Part shown: positions 24,345-32,463 of the stretch, piece after piece | How positions within the stretch are numbered: position 1 is the first letter of the stretch | Layout: every line of letters begins with the position of its first letter | Assembly: GCA_900752115.1 (NCBI GenBank) | Contig: CAADUC010000004.1 | Coordinates: forward strand, 1 to 32,638 | Reading direction: 5' to 3' | Length of the DNA stretch: 32,638 bases | Origin: Clostridia bacterium | GTDB taxonomy: Bacteria; Bacillota; Clostridia; Oscillospirales; Acutalibacteraceae | Notes under the pieces: model-generated | Told to the model about the DNA's origin: nothing | Database searches by the model: none | The model's input: the letters and a program-made list of their open reading frames with translations, nothing else | Program-made: the position numbers and the translations under genes

Positions 24345-25571
24345 ATGGATGACAGACAGGTGCTCCGCCGGTTGGCGGCGGACTATTTTCAGGCCAGTCA
24401 GTCAAAGGCAAACGATGAGAGGAGGATTCTTCACCGGGCGGTTAACGATTTGCAGATGATCCGCCCTGTTGTGCTGATCGATGAAATTCCCTTTCACGAA
24501 TTGAATGTGGATGGTTCGCTCACGCTGCAGTGCGAAGATCCTGTTTTGCGCGAGCCGGAGGATTTTCTCAGAAAAAAACTTTTTCAGTGGAAGTATTTCC
24601 CGGCGGATATGATTCTGACGCCGTATTTCCCGGTCCCCAAGGCGTTTTCCAGCACTGGAATCGGCGTATCGGTGCAGGAAGAGATTCTGGCTGCCGACGC
24701 CAACAATCACATTGTTTCCCACGAGTATCAGGATCAGCTGGAAACGGAGGAGGCGCTGGAAAATCTCCGCCTGCCCGTGCTTACCCTGAATGAGGAGGAG
24801 ACAAAGGCTCGTTTTGAGCGGATTGCGGACGCAATCGGCGACGTTCTGCCCGTCAAAATTGTGGGACACAATTCCTACATAACCATGTGGGATCAAATTG
24901 CTTCGCTGCGCGGAGTGACGCCGCTTCTGATTGATTTGGCTGAACGTCCGGAGTTCTGCCATAAGATGATCCGGAAGTTTACCGATATTGAAATCAGCAT
25001 TTCCGAGCAGATGGAAGCGCTCGGCCTGTATGAGGCAAATCCGCTTGACATCCACTGCACCAGCGCGCTGAACAGCACGCTTCCCGGAGAATGCGGAGCG
25101 GGACCCGTTAAACGCAGTCAGGTATGGGGGCGCGGTATGGCGCAGATTTTTGCGTCCGTCTCGAAGGCTATGCATGAAGAATTTGATATCGAGTACATGC
25201 AGGAAATCATGGAGCCTTTCGGTCTGGTGTATTACGGCTGCTGCGAGCCTTTGGACAGGAAGATTGACATTGTGGAAAAGCTGCCGCACCTGCGGAAGAT
25301 AGGAGTGACGCCCTGGGCGGATGTGGACGTGACCACGGAGGCAATCGGGGGAAAATACGTTGTGGCCAATAAACCCAACCCGGCTTTGGTTGCGACGGGA
25401 GCTCTGGATGAGGACGCTTTGCGCAGCGAGCTTTCGCACACCCTCGCCGCCTGCAGGCGCAACGGATGCAGCTGCGATATCGTGCTCAAGGATATCAGCT
25501 CTGCCGGTTACCGTTTGGAAAACCTGGTTCGTTGGGAACAGATCGCGATGGAGCTGGTGAAAAGCTGGTAA
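24345..25571 (+). CDS. URO-D family protein (YGCCEP type)
   Basis: Longer URO-D-fold protein, 408 residues, of the type carrying 'YYGCCEPLDRKIDIVEKLPHLRKIGVTPWAD' in place of the classic H-x-C site; the adjacent Cys pair could bind metal. Another Cys-rich stretch is 'CRRNGCSCDIVLKD' near the C-terminus. The N-terminal part ('LRRLAADYFQASQ', 'HRAVNDLQMIRPVVLIDEIPFHELN') is typical of uncharacterised URO-D-domain proteins of gut anaerobes. ATG 24345 follows GGGAGGA (24331-24337). It is divergent from the other complete URO-D gene and ends at a strong terminator. No corrinoid protein gene lies nearby, so partner and substrate are unknown. Confidence 0.85.
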   Translation: MDDRQVLRRLAADYFQASQSKANDERRILHRAVNDLQMIRPVVLIDEIPFHELNVDGSLTLQCEDPVLREPEDFLRKKLFQWKYFPADMILTPYFPVPKAFSSTGIGVSVQEEILAADANNHIVSHEYQDQLETEEALENLRLPVLTLNEEETKARFERIADAIGDVLPVKIVGHNSYITMWDQIASLRGVTPLLIDLAERPEFCHKMIRKFTDIEISISEQMEALGLYEANPLDIHCTSALNSTLPGECGAGPVKRSQVWGRGMAQIFASVSKAMHEEFDIEYMQEIMEPFGLVYYGCCEPLDRKIDIVEKLPHLRKIGVTPWADVDVTTEAIGGKYVVANKPNPALVATGALDEDALRSELSHTLAACRRNGCSCDIVLKDISSAGYRLENLVRWEQIAMELVKSW

Positions 25572-25614
25572 GAGAGAGTCCGCGCAGCAGCGCAGGGTTT
25601 CAGGAAAGCGAACA

Positions 25615-25670
25615 CAGGAGCCCCGCATACCGGGATAGGAAATCCGGTATGCGGGGCTCCTGTTCTGTTT
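25615..25670 (+). terminator. Rho-independent terminator after the URO-D gene
   Basis: A perfect 20-bp stem (25615-25634 with 25645-25664) has a 10-base loop, followed by TCTGTTT. It is 43 bases after the stop codon. Confidence 0.85.
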
Positions 25671-25714
25671 GCCGGTATCTCTGTCCTTTCATCTCTCTGA
25701 TTCTCACAGAATCG

Positions 25715-25763
25715 TCACAAATTGTGAGTTTTGTTGACAAGCACGTGGCTTCCCATTTACTAT
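25715..25763 (+). promoter_or_regulatory. Promoter and 13-bp palindrome before the GGDEF gene
   Basis: TTGACA (25734-25739), 18 bases, TACTAT (25758-25763) form a good promoter. Just upstream lies the perfect palindrome TCACAA-A-TTGTGA (25715-25727), seven bases before the -35. That is a suitable place for an activator or repressor. Confidence 0.6.
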
Positions 25764-25814
25764 TTTTATAACTATAGATGGAAACTCTGCCAACATTGAG
25801 GAGAGAAGCGACGG

Positions 25815-27389
25815 ATGATGGGAATGGGAAGAAAGGAAAACCGGACCGCAGGATGCAGGTTTTGGACATATGGAAAGAGCTTGTTTGGCAGGAGAATACC
25901 GAGAGAAGAGTTTATGGAAAAATCTGTTTCCATTAATCGGATTATCTTCCGCGTGGGGGCCGTCTTCGGGGTGTTGGTTGAGTTGATGAATATGCTCCGT
26001 GTCCTGCTTTTCACCAATGTCAAACTCGGCACGGTGAACAACCGGATTTATTTTGGATTCTACCTGACGTATTTTCTTCTCTGCGGTGCGCTTCTGGTTA
26101 TTGACTGCAGAGGCCGTCTTTCCCTGAAAGCAGAAAACCGGCTCTATTTGTACGCTGCGGGCTTTTTTCTGTGCTGGCACGTGACGTTTAATCTGTACGA
26201 TGTGTACCGGGGTGGGGCGGTTGGCTATTTTACCGTTGTTACCGTGATTTTTTTCTTTTCAGGGTTTCTGATGTTTCGGCCTTCTTTTACCCTGATTTGT
26301 CTTGGCCTGAGTTATGCGGTGTTTGTTCTGGGGCTGAAGTTTTTGTACAGTTCCGGCGAGATCCTGAATTTCACAGTGACCGTGTTCCTGTGCGCGCTGA
26401 TGTATTTGGTGCGGTATCATCATTTGGGAATTGAGATTGCGCAGGCCGGACAACTGCGGACAACCCGGCGGGAGCTGACCAGTGTTCGCCGGGATTTCCG
26501 ACTGACGGTGGAGCAATATGCGCTGATTTGGAAGCATGAGAAAACCATTACGTTTGAATGGAATCTTCGGGACGATTGGATCCGGTTTTCCAGAGAGTGG
26601 ACATATTATTTCGATCAGCTGGAGTATATTGCTCATTTTCATCAGTATATCACAGAATGCAGAAAACTGACTCCGCAGCATAAGGAGACGCTTTTTTCCT
26701 GTATGGATAAAATCCGCCGGGGCGTCGCGTATCAAAAATACGAACTCATTCTTCCCGTCAACACAGGCGAGGAGCGATGGTTCGAGATGTGTGTGATCAC
26801 GCAGACGGATGATCAGGATGCGCCTTTTTTTGGAATCGGTACGCTTTCCGATATTACAGACCGCAAAAGGGAGCTGAATCAGCTGGAAACGGAAACGAAG
26901 ATGGATTTGTTCACCGGCCTGCTCAACAAAGCGTCGGTGGAGCGTTTTGGAGAGAGCATGCTGGCCGATCTCCGAAACGGCGAAATCTTGGCATCGCTGA
27001 TGTTGGATATGGATGATTTCAAGAACGTCAATGACCGATACGGTCATCCGGTAGGCGACTTTGTTTTGAAGGAGGTCGCGCAGATTCTCCGTCAATATGC
27101 GCCTGACCGCGCGCGTATTGGACGGATCGGCGGAGATGAATTCATTGTGCTGCTAACGACTGACAACTGGAGGGTATTTGAGAGCTATGCGGAAACACTG
27201 CTTGAAAAGGTTTCCGAAATCAGTTGGAAAGGGAAGGACACATCTCTGCAATGCAGCATTGGGCTTGCCGCGTCGCACTCCACGGGAGAACCCTATGCCG
27301 AATTGTACCGCAGGACCGACGAGGCGTTGTATGAGGCAAAGCGGAGGGGAAAGGGAACCCTGTACAGCAGCTGTTCTTTTCCCTCCTGA
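25815..27389 (+). CDS. Membrane diguanylate cyclase (6 TM, PAS-like, GGDEF)
   Basis: Protein of 524 residues predicted to make cyclic di-GMP from GTP. Six hydrophobic helices lie at about 42-62, 75-98, 106-127, 131-154, 155-175 and 178-196. A linker and a PAS-like sensor follow (about 225-350, ending 'GIGTLSDITDRKRELNQLE'). The GGDEF domain begins 'DLFTGLLNKASVERF', and the active-site motif G-G-D-E-F is intact at 439-443 ('RIGGDEFIVLL'). The RxxD inhibitory site five residues before the motif is absent, so product inhibition there is unlikely. ATG 25815 is taken because GAGGAG lies just upstream; ATG 25914 (MEKSVSINRIIF), close to the first helix, is a possible alternative. It is a single-gene unit with its own promoter. 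Confidence 0.92.
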   Translation: MMGMGRKENRTAGCRFWTYGKSLFGRRIPREEFMEKSVSINRIIFRVGAVFGVLVELMNMLRVLLFTNVKLGTVNNRIYFGFYLTYFLLCGALLVIDCRGRLSLKAENRLYLYAAGFFLCWHVTFNLYDVYRGGAVGYFTVVTVIFFFSGFLMFRPSFTLICLGLSYAVFVLGLKFLYSSGEILNFTVTVFLCALMYLVRYHHLGIEIAQAGQLRTTRRELTSVRRDFRLTVEQYALIWKHEKTITFEWNLRDDWIRFSREWTYYFDQLEYIAHFHQYITECRKLTPQHKETLFSCMDKIRRGVAYQKYELILPVNTGEERWFEMCVITQTDDQDAPFFGIGTLSDITDRKRELNQLETETKMDLFTGLLNKASVERFGESMLADLRNGEILASLMLDMDDFKNVNDRYGHPVGDFVLKEVAQILRQYAPDRARIGRIGGDEFIVLLTTDNWRVFESYAETLLEKVSEISWKGKDTSLQCSIGLAASHSTGEPYAELYRRTDEALYEAKRRGKGTLYSSCSFPS

Positions 27390-27436
27390 GAATCCCCGAT
27401 TCCTTTGTCCGGTGTGGATCAATGGTTTCTCCGCAC

Positions 27437-27469
27437 AAAAAATCCGCACGGACGATTCGCCCGTGCGGA
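27437..27469 (-). terminator. Rho-independent terminator of the DUF4234-DUF2752 unit
   Basis: TCCGCACGG (27443-27451) pairs with CCGTGCGGA (27461-27469). On the minus strand it is followed by six T residues (27442-27437). It faces the end of the GGDEF gene and lies 85 bases beyond the DUF2752 stop. Confidence 0.75.
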
Positions 27470-27554
27470 GGAAGTAAAGCGGCGGATTTTGGTCCCGACT
27501 GCGTTGTGCGCTTGGGATACACAACACGGACAAGGACGGCTCGCGCCGGGATAT

Positions 27555-27935
27555 TCAAAGAAACGCGGGAAGATTGCGCGCAACAGTGAAGAGAAGAAGC
27601 AGAACCACGCACACTACCGTTACCGCGTCAGCCCGGCGGGGCAGACACGCCGAACCCGTACGGATCCAGCGCACCAGCGAGAGGCCGACAAGTCCCGCGA
27701 GAACGGGGGAAAGCGTAAGGACGGCCGCATTGCTCTCCCATGCGCCGCGCCAGTCTCCATGCAGCAGCGCGGACAGCATCCGGGTGACGCCGCAGCCGGG
27801 ACATTGCAGGCCCGTCACCGCGTGAAAAATACACGGAATACCGTGGCCGGTTTCACTGAGCCACACACCCACGAGTCCAAGAACGAACAAAAGCGGCACA
27901 AACAGTGCCGCTTTTTTCAATCGCTTTTTCAACAA
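27555..27935 (-). CDS. DUF2752 membrane protein
   Basis: Small membrane protein of 126 residues. The family signature is complete: 'CPGCGVTRM' with C45, C48 and R52, after C35 ('GIPCIFHAVTG'). Helices lie at about 9-26, 65-88 and 103-122. The function of the family is unknown. The start is TTG 27935; the upstream stop of DUF4234 overlaps it almost directly (the stop occupies 27938-27936), so translation is probably coupled rather than driven by a separate ribosome site. No ATG is available near the N-terminus. A DUF4234-DUF2752 pair is a frequent arrangement in Firmicutes. Confidence 0.82.
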   Translation of the reverse strand: MLKKRLKKAALFVPLLFVLGLVGVWLSETGHGIPCIFHAVTGLQCPGCGVTRMLSALLHGDWRGAWESNAAVLTLSPVLAGLVGLSLVRWIRTGSACLPRRADAVTVVCVVLLLLFTVARNLPAFL

Positions 27936-28286
27936 TCAGTTGCTGCCTGCGAACTGGTTGAGCTCATTCTGCATCAGAGCATAGGAGACGATGCTCAGGC
28001 CGAACAGAGACAGCAGCAGGTAAATCAGGCCGTTGTTCTGGGAAGGCATACCGCGGGCAACGCGCGCCGAGTCGATCTTCTCGCCGGCTTTGTACATCCA
28101 GAACAGACCGTAGATGTTGCAGGTGACGATCGTAAGCAGCAGCACCATGCCGCCGGACGGCTCCTGCGTGCGGCCGGACGCCGTGTTGGCGTCGTTCGCC
28201 AGGCATACGAGCCAGTAAAGACCGTAAATGCCGCAGGTGATGATGCTCAGAATGATGCACAGGGGAATACTTCTCGATTGAATCAT
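27936..28286 (-). CDS. DUF4234 membrane protein
   Basis: Membrane protein of 116 residues with three hydrophobic segments (about 8-28, 47-65, 85-105). The repeat-like 'ITCGIYGLYWLVCLANDAN' and 'VTCNIYGLFWMYKAGEKID' are the double motif of DUF4234. ATG 28286 on the minus strand has GAGGATG about eight bases upstream. It is followed without gap by the DUF2752 gene, and both end at the terminator at 27437-27469. Its role is unknown; both proteins probably sit in the same membrane complex or serve the same process, an inference from their repeated adjacency. Confidence 0.85.
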   Translation of the reverse strand: MIQSRSIPLCIILSIITCGIYGLYWLVCLANDANTASGRTQEPSGGMVLLLTIVTCNIYGLFWMYKAGEKIDSARVARGMPSQNNGLIYLLLSLFGLSIVSYALMQNELNQFAGSN

Positions 28287-28749
28287 GGTACCACATCCTC
28301 ACAAAGAAATGATCAGAGCCTTTCCAGAAAGCGAGTCCCCAGACGGGAATGCCCGCGCCGCACTGGAACTTTTTCGCCGTTTTCCTTATTCTTCCCCGGA
28401 GGACCGTTGCCACAGGAGGATCCGGTCTGCCGTCTCTCTCCGCGCCGCGGAAGGACGGTCCTGCAGCAAAACGCTGCCGTGGATTCACTGTGGGCAAAGG
28501 CTCCCGATGAAAAGAAATATGGAATAAACTCCTGAAAAAAGGCTTTTTTCCAAAATCAAGGAATTGCTTCCAGCTTTCTGTCTGTGCTCACGATAAGCGT
28601 ACAGGATTTTGCGAGGTTTGTCAAGAATAATTGACAAAATAAAACAAGATTCGGGAGATTTTTTCACGGGTTTTGAATGTTTTTGCGGGATTTTGCCTCG
28701 ACTTTCGGACACAATCTCCCGGGAACATTTCCGGTCAAAGCAGCGGTTT
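28287..28749. other. Intergenic region between DUF4234 and AraC genes
   Basis: 463 bases with no convincing gene. The right part is A/T-rich. It contains a perfect 8+8 inverted repeat, TTTGTCAA/TTGACAAA (28617-28638), whose arms carry -35-like TTGACA on both strands. It also contains CGGGAGATT (28652-28660) paired with AATCTCCCG (28713-28721). Read leftward, this second stem is followed by a T-rich run, so it may terminate the AraC transcript. The left 200 bases hold nothing that I can name. Confidence 0.45.
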
Positions 28750-29658
28750 TCAGCTGAAATGCATGGAAATTCCCTTTACGGAGGACTGAAATTCGCGGGG
28801 TGACATTCCTACCGCCCGCTTGAAGCGCAATGAAAAATACTGCGGAGAGGCGAAGGAGAGATGATAGGCCAGCTCCGTGATATTCATGGCGTCGTTTCGG
28901 ATCAGCTCTTTGGCGCGGTCAATTTTCATACGGATGAAGTAATCGATCACACCGCAGCCCTTCTCCGCGTGGAAAATACGCTCAAGCCGGGAATGTGAGA
29001 TGGAGAAGGCCGAGCAGATTTGCGGCAGGGAGACCTTCTCCGTAATATGCAGCTGAAGATAGGTGACAATCTCATCGGCAAGTTCTCCGGGCGGACGTTC
29101 ATCCGTCCCGCCGTCCAGAGGGCGCAGCGCGCGGATAGTTTCCCGTGTCTGGGCGCGGCTGCGGTATACGGTGAGAAGGAACAGCTCAAGGTAGAGGAGG
29201 ATCGTATGCGCACAGCCCGGCGGCGCGTCGGGATTAAGCTCCATTTTTTCCACGGCCGGGGCGTTCAGCGGTGTGGCAAAGCATTGCACGGCAGCGGCCA
29301 AAAGCTTGGAGATCAGTTCCCTTTCCTCCTCGGACAGGGTGAACGCGGCTTGCCGGAAAAAGTCCAGGAACGGGGAGTCGCAGCAGAAGGAGACGACCAC
29401 AAGGTTCGGCGGGCGCTTTCCCACCGACCGGAAGGCGTGAAATTCCCACGGTTCATGGAAGATGGCCTGCCCGGCCGAGAGCATCAGCTCCTGATCGCCC
29501 GCCGTCACGCGGATGCCGCCGCGATCGACATAGAGAAACTCCCAGAAATCGTGCGATTCTCCATGAAAGGCAAAGTTCAGAGGATATTCAAAATAGTGGA
29601 CGGTTACCAGCTCGTTAATCTCAAATTCACGCCGCAGGCGTGTGCTCTGATAAGCCAT
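28750..29658 (-). CDS. AraC family transcriptional regulator
   Basis: Regulator of 302 residues. The N-terminal cupin-type sensor (about 1-150) includes 'FHGESHDFWEFLYVDRGG' and 'LSAGQAIFHEPWEFHAF', typical of sugar-binding AraC proteins. The C-terminal double helix-turn-helix (about 200-297) includes 'VSLPQICSAFSISHSRLERIFHAEKG' and ends 'MNITELAYHLSFASPQYFSLRFKRAVGMSPREFQ', the conserved second HTH. ATG 29658 on the minus strand follows AGGAGGAA by seven bases. It is divergent from the GH129 gene, with 188 bases between the two starts, and is the obvious local regulator, probably an activator responding to a GalNAc-containing sugar; the ligand is inferred. Confidence 0.92.
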   Translation of the reverse strand: MAYQSTRLRREFEINELVTVHYFEYPLNFAFHGESHDFWEFLYVDRGGIRVTAGDQELMLSAGQAIFHEPWEFHAFRSVGKRPPNLVVVSFCCDSPFLDFFRQAAFTLSEEERELISKLLAAAVQCFATPLNAPAVEKMELNPDAPPGCAHTILLYLELFLLTVYRSRAQTRETIRALRPLDGGTDERPPGELADEIVTYLQLHITEKVSLPQICSAFSISHSRLERIFHAEKGCGVIDYFIRMKIDRAKELIRNDAMNITELAYHLSFASPQYFSLRFKRAVGMSPREFQSSVKGISMHFS

Positions 29659-29730
29659 GGGAATTCCTCCTGACGGTCCCTCCCTCTCCGCATGGAAATA
29701 GGGGAGAAATTATAAAAATATGGGACGATA

Positions 29731-29809
29731 TTGTAAGCAAACGGGAAGAAGTTGTTGTAAGATTATAGTAACATATTTCCTATGAATTTCAAAGGAAATT
29801 CGTGTAAGT
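29731..29809 (+). promoter_or_regulatory. Phased TGTAAG repeats, -10 box and leader hairpin before GH129
   Basis: TGTAAG occurs at 29732-29737, 29756-29761 and 29804-29809, that is at steps of 24 and 48 bases; the first two are TTGTAAG. TATAGT (29764-29769) directly follows the second copy and has no proper -35, a layout usual for AraC-activated promoters. GAATTTC (29784-29790) pairs with GAAATTC (29795-29801) in the expected 5' leader. Two direct repeats next to the -10 are good candidates for AraC binding. Confidence 0.5.
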
Positions 29810-29846
29810 CGCAAAAAGGAACGATTTGAAGGGGAAGGAAAAGAAA

Positions 29847-31790
29847 ATGAAACGCTTCGACAGGCCGCTTCAGCTTTCCGGGAGAGACGTTATCGTAAGT
29901 TTGGATCCCGCCTCGGGACAGCTGCGCGTTTCCCGGCGCGGCTGCGAATGGGAGTGGGCGCAGGAGTACCGGCCTGCTTTTCTCACCGCTTCAGGGAAAC
30001 AGCTCCGCTTTTCCGATGCGCTCGCGCAGATGCATGACTGCCGCGAGACGAGCCTAGGCGGGGAAATTGTCAGCCGCTATACCGGGTTTCCGGGCGAAGA
30101 GCAAATCTGCTTTGAAACGCGTCTGTGGCTGGAGACGGCTACGGGGGAGCTGCATCTTGAGTGGACGCCTCTCGCGGGGGCGGAGCGCGTCACACGGGTT
30201 TCCTGGCCCGGTCCGATGGCCTTTGACGAGGTTCGCTCCGACTGGCAGACCGTCCTGCCGCTTCGTCAGGGACTGCTGATTCCGAACAACTGGCCGAATC
30301 CGGTCGGCAGGCTGCCGTTCGGCGGACGCTTCGGCACGGCGGACGCTTATTTGCCATGGTTCGGTCAAATCCGGCCGGAGGGCGGCTACCTGCTGCTGTG
30401 CGATACGCCGGCCAACGCGGGCTACGAGCTTTTCCGGAAAGAAGGAGGCTCTACGCGCGTGGGCGTTTGGCTGGATGCGAGCCTCGGCAGCATGACGCCC
30501 CGGCGGTTCCGTTATCTGTTTTTTGACGCCTGCACCTATAACGATCTGTGCAAGGCCTATCGCCGGATTGTCCGCGAGGAAGGAAGGCTCGTGACGCTGG
30601 AGGAAAAAGCGGTGCGTCTGCCCGCGATCCGCAAGCTTTGCGGCTGTTCTTTCCTGCACAAGAGCGTGAAGACGCACGTTGATCCGGAATCGAGATTTTT
30701 TGATCCGCAGAATCCCGGGAAGAACGACCACCTCACGCCGTTCGCAGTGCATGCCGGCCATGTCCGCGAGCTGTACGCGGCGGGTTCCGGTCCGCTCTAC
30801 GTTCATGTGGACGGCTGGGCGCAGGCGGGATACGATAACCGCCACCCGGACGCCGATTCCGTCTGCGCGGAGGCAGGCGGCCCCGGGGGGCTGCGTTCGC
30901 TGATCGACGCGGTGCATGAGGGCGGCGGACTGCTCGGCCTGCACGATCAGTACCGTGACTTTTATCACCACGCTCCCAGCTATGACCCCGACCTCGCCTG
31001 CCGGAATCCGGACGGTTCGATTCCCGGTCATGCGATGTGGGCGGGCGGGCCGCAGAGCTACCTGTGCACGACGCAGGCGCAGCGTTTCCTGCGGCGCAAC
31101 CTCTCCCTTCTTGAGGAGGCGGGAGTCCTTCCCGATTGTTCTTACCTTGACGTTTTTACCTGCAACGAGGGAGACGAGTGCGCGAATCCGCGCCACCGCA
31201 TGACGCGGGAGGAGAGCTACCGGCTGCGCTGCCGCTGCTTCGCGTATCTTGCCTCAAAAGGGATTCTCTCGAGCAGCGAGGAAGTCAACGACTGGGCGGC
31301 AGGCGATCAGGTCTTCTGCCACTACGCCCCCTATGAATTCATGATGAACCCGCCCGGCGCTCCGCAGCCCGGTCTTCCCGTTCCGCTTTACAATCTGGTG
31401 TATCACGACTGCGTGATTCAGCCCTGGATGATGGAGAAAACGCAGGACGGCGGCGACTATATGCTCTACGCTCTGCTCAATGCGGGAGCGCCCTATCTCG
31501 AGCGCGATCCGGCTTATCCGAATATTGACGGCGCGTTCGGCGGGGGAGACGAGATGACGCTTGGGGAGAAAATCCGCCGCTGCCGGACGGTCGCGCAGCT
31601 TCAGGAGAAAACCGTGTTCGCGGAGATGCTCAGTCATGAATTCCTGGACGGCGATCCGGCGCGTCAGCGCACGGTGTTTGCCAACGGCTATGAAGTGCGT
31701 GTGGACACGTCGCGCGGCAGCTGGGAGATTCTCCTCGACGGGGAGCTCCTGGAGGCAGGCGAACCGGACCGGGCGTGTCCGGAATGGTGA
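29847..31790 (+). CDS. GH129 alpha-N-acetylgalactosaminidase
   Basis: Cytoplasmic glycosidase of 647 residues, close to the about 630 of Bifidobacterium NagBb, which releases GalNAc from the Tn antigen of mucin. The residues that I recall from the NagBb structure occur at the same numbers: D330 ('AGYDNRHPD', binds O4), W398 ('HAMWAGG', stacking), D435 ('SYLDVFT', nucleophile) and E478 ('SSSEEVNDW', acid/base). An N-terminal beta-sandwich (about 1-250) precedes the TIM barrel. ATG 29847 follows AAGGAA (29835-29840); TTG 29826 in the same frame is less likely. No signal peptide, so it acts on imported glycopeptide or sugar. It is divergent from the AraC gene and followed after 9 bases by a broken acyltransferase-like gene. 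GH101-like or DUF5696 proteins are the nearest alternatives. Confidence 0.82.
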   Translation: MKRFDRPLQLSGRDVIVSLDPASGQLRVSRRGCEWEWAQEYRPAFLTASGKQLRFSDALAQMHDCRETSLGGEIVSRYTGFPGEEQICFETRLWLETATGELHLEWTPLAGAERVTRVSWPGPMAFDEVRSDWQTVLPLRQGLLIPNNWPNPVGRLPFGGRFGTADAYLPWFGQIRPEGGYLLLCDTPANAGYELFRKEGGSTRVGVWLDASLGSMTPRRFRYLFFDACTYNDLCKAYRRIVREEGRLVTLEEKAVRLPAIRKLCGCSFLHKSVKTHVDPESRFFDPQNPGKNDHLTPFAVHAGHVRELYAAGSGPLYVHVDGWAQAGYDNRHPDADSVCAEAGGPGGLRSLIDAVHEGGGLLGLHDQYRDFYHHAPSYDPDLACRNPDGSIPGHAMWAGGPQSYLCTTQAQRFLRRNLSLLEEAGVLPDCSYLDVFTCNEGDECANPRHRMTREESYRLRCRCFAYLASKGILSSSEEVNDWAAGDQVFCHYAPYEFMMNPPGAPQPGLPVPLYNLVYHDCVIQPWMMEKTQDGGDYMLYALLNAGAPYLERDPAYPNIDGAFGGGDEMTLGEKIRRCRTVAQLQEKTVFAEMLSHEFLDGDPARQRTVFANGYEVRVDTSRGSWEILLDGELLEAGEPDRACPEW

Positions 31791-31799
31791 GGGATTGGC

Positions 31800-32463
31800 A
31801 TGGAACTTTATGATTTTGCCCTTTGGCTCGGCTTTCCTGAGGAAGGAGCCGCTGTCATGCGCGACGTGCCTCCCGCGCCGCAGGAGGCCCGGGAACTGCT
31901 CGAACGCTTTGACCGCGACGAGAAAGACTTTTTTGCGGCCCTGCGCTCTTTGCCGCGCCCGGAGCGGACGGCTTTGCGGCTTTTGACACAGTATGCGTTT
32001 GAGCAGCGTTCGGTTTGGGAAGCGCTCGGGCTTTCGGAGGAAATCTACCGTGATACGATGCGCGATCTTGTCCTTTGGTATGACGAGTGTGTCCGCCGCA
32101 AAGGAGAGCCGGGCCATCGCCTTTTTCCCGCCTGAGCAGCGCAGGCTGATGCACTGTCACTCCTGGCTGCTCTCGCCTGAGCTTGACGACATTCTGCCGC
32201 CCGGCTCGAACATCCTGTATTTCAAATCCCTGTATGACGTTTATGAGGAGGATTTTTCCTTCCGGCAGGCGGAGGAGCGCGTGTTCGGAGAGATTCGGGA
32301 CGATATCGCGTCCTATCCGGAGCGCACGGGCCTGCAGAGGAGTCTGAAACGCTATCTGCTTTCCGGCCATCGGGTCAGCATGGGGCTCGGATTTGTCCGG
32401 GCGGAACTGACGGGTGCGGCGCGGACGGCAGAGGAGAATGGAGGAGTTTGGTATGAAAAATGA
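31800..32463 (+). pseudogene. Acyltransferase-like (DUF5596/GNAT type) gene with internal deletion
   Basis: The first frame (31800-32135) starts MELYDFALWLGFPEEGAAVMRDV and reaches 'DTMRDLVLWYDECVRRKGEPG', the N-terminal helical domain of DUF5596-type acyltransferase proteins, then stops at 32135. From about 32117 the other frame continues with the end of the same family, 'IAFFPPEQRRLMHCHSWLLSPELDDILPPGSNI', to the stop at 32463. Relatives carry an extra middle segment between these parts, I estimate 70-100 residues, and it is missing. So a deletion of a length not divisible by three joined the two ends near 32115-32128. The gene starts 9 bases after GH129 and overlaps the next start, so it was part of that operon. 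It is not expected to give a working enzyme. Confidence 0.72.

Noticed and set aside
27405..28535. 376-codon open frame on the plus strand
   Set aside because: It lies across the DUF2752 and DUF4234 genes, which have clear motifs, a ribosome site and a terminator on the other strand.
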